Part shown: positions 6,954-7,407 of the stretch, piece after piece
Layout: the number at the start of each line of letters is the position of its first letter
How positions within the stretch are numbered: the first letter of the stretch is position 1
From: Maribacter sp.
GTDB lineage: Bacteria; Bacteroidota; Bacteroidia; Flavobacteriales; Flavobacteriaceae
Assembly (NCBI GenBank): GCA_013001935.1
Contig: JABDKZ010000334.1
Span: 1-7,407, forward strand
Reading direction: 5' to 3'
Length of the DNA stretch: 7,407 nucleotides
Made by a program: the position numbers and the translations under genes
Notes under the pieces: generated by a model
Seen by the model: the letters and a program-made list of their open reading frames with translations, nothing else
What the model was told of the DNA's origin: nothing
Databases searched by the model: none

Positions 6954-7145
6954 TTAAACTACTTTTACGTTTACCGCATTTAATCCTTTTTTACCTTCCT
7001 GTAGATCAAATTCAACTTCATCGCCTTCGCGAATTTCGTCTACTAATCCAGATACGTGCACAAAATGATCTTTTTCTACACCTTCTTCAGTTATAAAACC
7101 AAAACCTTTGGCATTATTGAAGAACTTTACTGTTCCTTTGTTCAT
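6954..7145 (-). CDS. CspA-family cold-shock protein (RNA chaperone)
   Basis: A 63-residue single cold-shock domain, the usual length for flavobacterial Csp proteins. It starts 'NKGTVKFFNNAKGFGFI': RNP1 is Lys13-Gly-Phe-Gly-Phe17 with Ile18, and RNP2 is Phe28-Val-His-Val-Ser32. The C-terminal strand 'EVEFDLQEGKKGLNAVNV' completes the five-stranded OB-fold. These proteins bind single-stranded RNA or DNA in the cytoplasm and melt secondary structure; some are cold-induced and others constitutive, and the sequence does not say which. One variation from the commonest form is His27 in 'DHFVHVS', where many relatives have Ile or Val before the Phe. The gene is monocistronic, with a matching promoter at 7179-7211 and a terminator at 6897-6927. 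The leader would be only about 25-30 bases, far shorter than the long thermosensing leader of E. coli cspA. Confidence 0.95.
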   Translation of the reverse strand: MNKGTVKFFNNAKGFGFITEEGVEKDHFVHVSGLVDEIREGDEVEFDLQEGKKGLNAVNVKVV

Positions 7146-7178
7146 TGTTAAAATTTAAATTAATTATTTTTCGTGGTG

Positions 7179-7211
7179 CAAAGATAATACCAATAAATTA
7201 GAATAGGACAA
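7179..7211 (-). promoter_or_regulatory. Bacteroidetes-type promoter of the cold-shock gene
   Basis: On the minus strand TATCTTTG (7186-7179) is an exact TAnnTTTG -7 element, and TTG (7211-7209) lies 22 bases upstream, within the 17-23 base range known for flavobacterial -33 elements. The -7 element is 33 bases ahead of the ATG, so the predicted leader is about 25-30 bases and AT-rich without a Shine-Dalgarno sequence. This is the best promoter match in the window. Confidence 0.65.
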
Positions 7212-7292
7212 TATATAAGTGTAAAGTGCTATAAATAAATAATTTAGGATGATTTCGTTTTGCTATGAATGCTAACCAAAAAAATAGAAATA

Positions 7293-7407
7293 TTATTGTG
7301 GATTATTTGCTTTCAAAGAACCAAACAATAAAAAAACCAAGAACGCAAGGCCTAAATATCCCAATAATTCATACGAGCCAAAGGTTGAAAAACACATGCT
7401 AAAAATT
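7293..7407 (-). CDS. C-terminus of a membrane protein, or a complete 34-residue small membrane protein (edge)
   Basis: On the minus strand a frame is open from the window edge to TAA at 7295-7293. From the ATG at 7397-7395 it encodes 34 residues: a short polar head with Gly-Ser-Tyr-Glu, one hydrophobic helix ('LLGYLGLAFLVFLLFGSL'), then a polar tail ending Lys-Ala-Asn-Asn-Pro-Gln. This is either the last helix of a longer membrane protein beginning outside the window or a stand-alone single-pass small protein. The frame stays open to the edge upstream of the ATG (Ile-Phe-Ser), so the two cannot be told apart here. No family is recognised. It is co-directional with the cold-shock gene, with a 147-base gap that contains the csp promoter, so the two are probably separate units. 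Confidence 0.45.
   Translation of the reverse strand, partial: IFSMCFSTFGSYELLGYLGLAFLVFLLFGSLKANNPQ

Overview
The window looks like ordinary chromosome from a member of the Bacteroidetes, most likely family Flavobacteriaceae. It is AT-rich, start codons lack a clear Shine-Dalgarno sequence, a good TAnnTTTG-type promoter is visible, and the proteins belong to families common in marine flavobacteria (DUF2911, a secreted tricorn-like S41 peptidase, a stand-alone GyrI-like domain, a small cold-shock protein). The genus call is not supported by anything decisive.

Layout. Positions 1-115 hold the first 38 codons of asnB (asparagine synthetase B) on the minus strand, running out of the window. After a 264-base AT-rich divergent gap comes the only plus-strand gene, a secreted DUF2911 protein (380-919). 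It converges on a minus-strand gene for a small exported beta-rich protein of unknown function (1077-1490), and two separate hairpin terminators lie between them. Next, on the minus strand, is an NYN-domain putative RNase with a C-terminal LOTUS/OST-HTH domain (1586-2350).

The centre is a probable minus-strand operon. It reads from a GyrI-like effector-binding protein (6682-6206), through a 1084-residue periplasmic tricorn-protease homologue (6184-2930), to a small DUF2834 membrane protein (2864-2538). The gaps are 21 and 65 bases. Just upstream of the GyrI-like gene is a short stretch that looks like the wreck of another coding sequence (6688-6820). Further right lies a CspA-family cold-shock gene (7145-6954) with its own promoter and intrinsic terminator. 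The last 115 bases carry the 3' end of a membrane-protein reading frame, or a complete 34-residue single-pass protein, on the minus strand.

How it fits together. Most of the content is housekeeping or envelope maintenance: asparagine synthesis, RNA chaperoning, putative RNA degradation, and periplasmic peptide processing. I saw no mobile element, CRISPR array, rRNA or tRNA, and nothing that makes a convincing new defence or biosynthetic system. The points most worth a second look are the replaced residue next to the catalytic histidine of the tricorn homologue, the putative pseudogene ahead of its operon, and the NYN-LOTUS protein.
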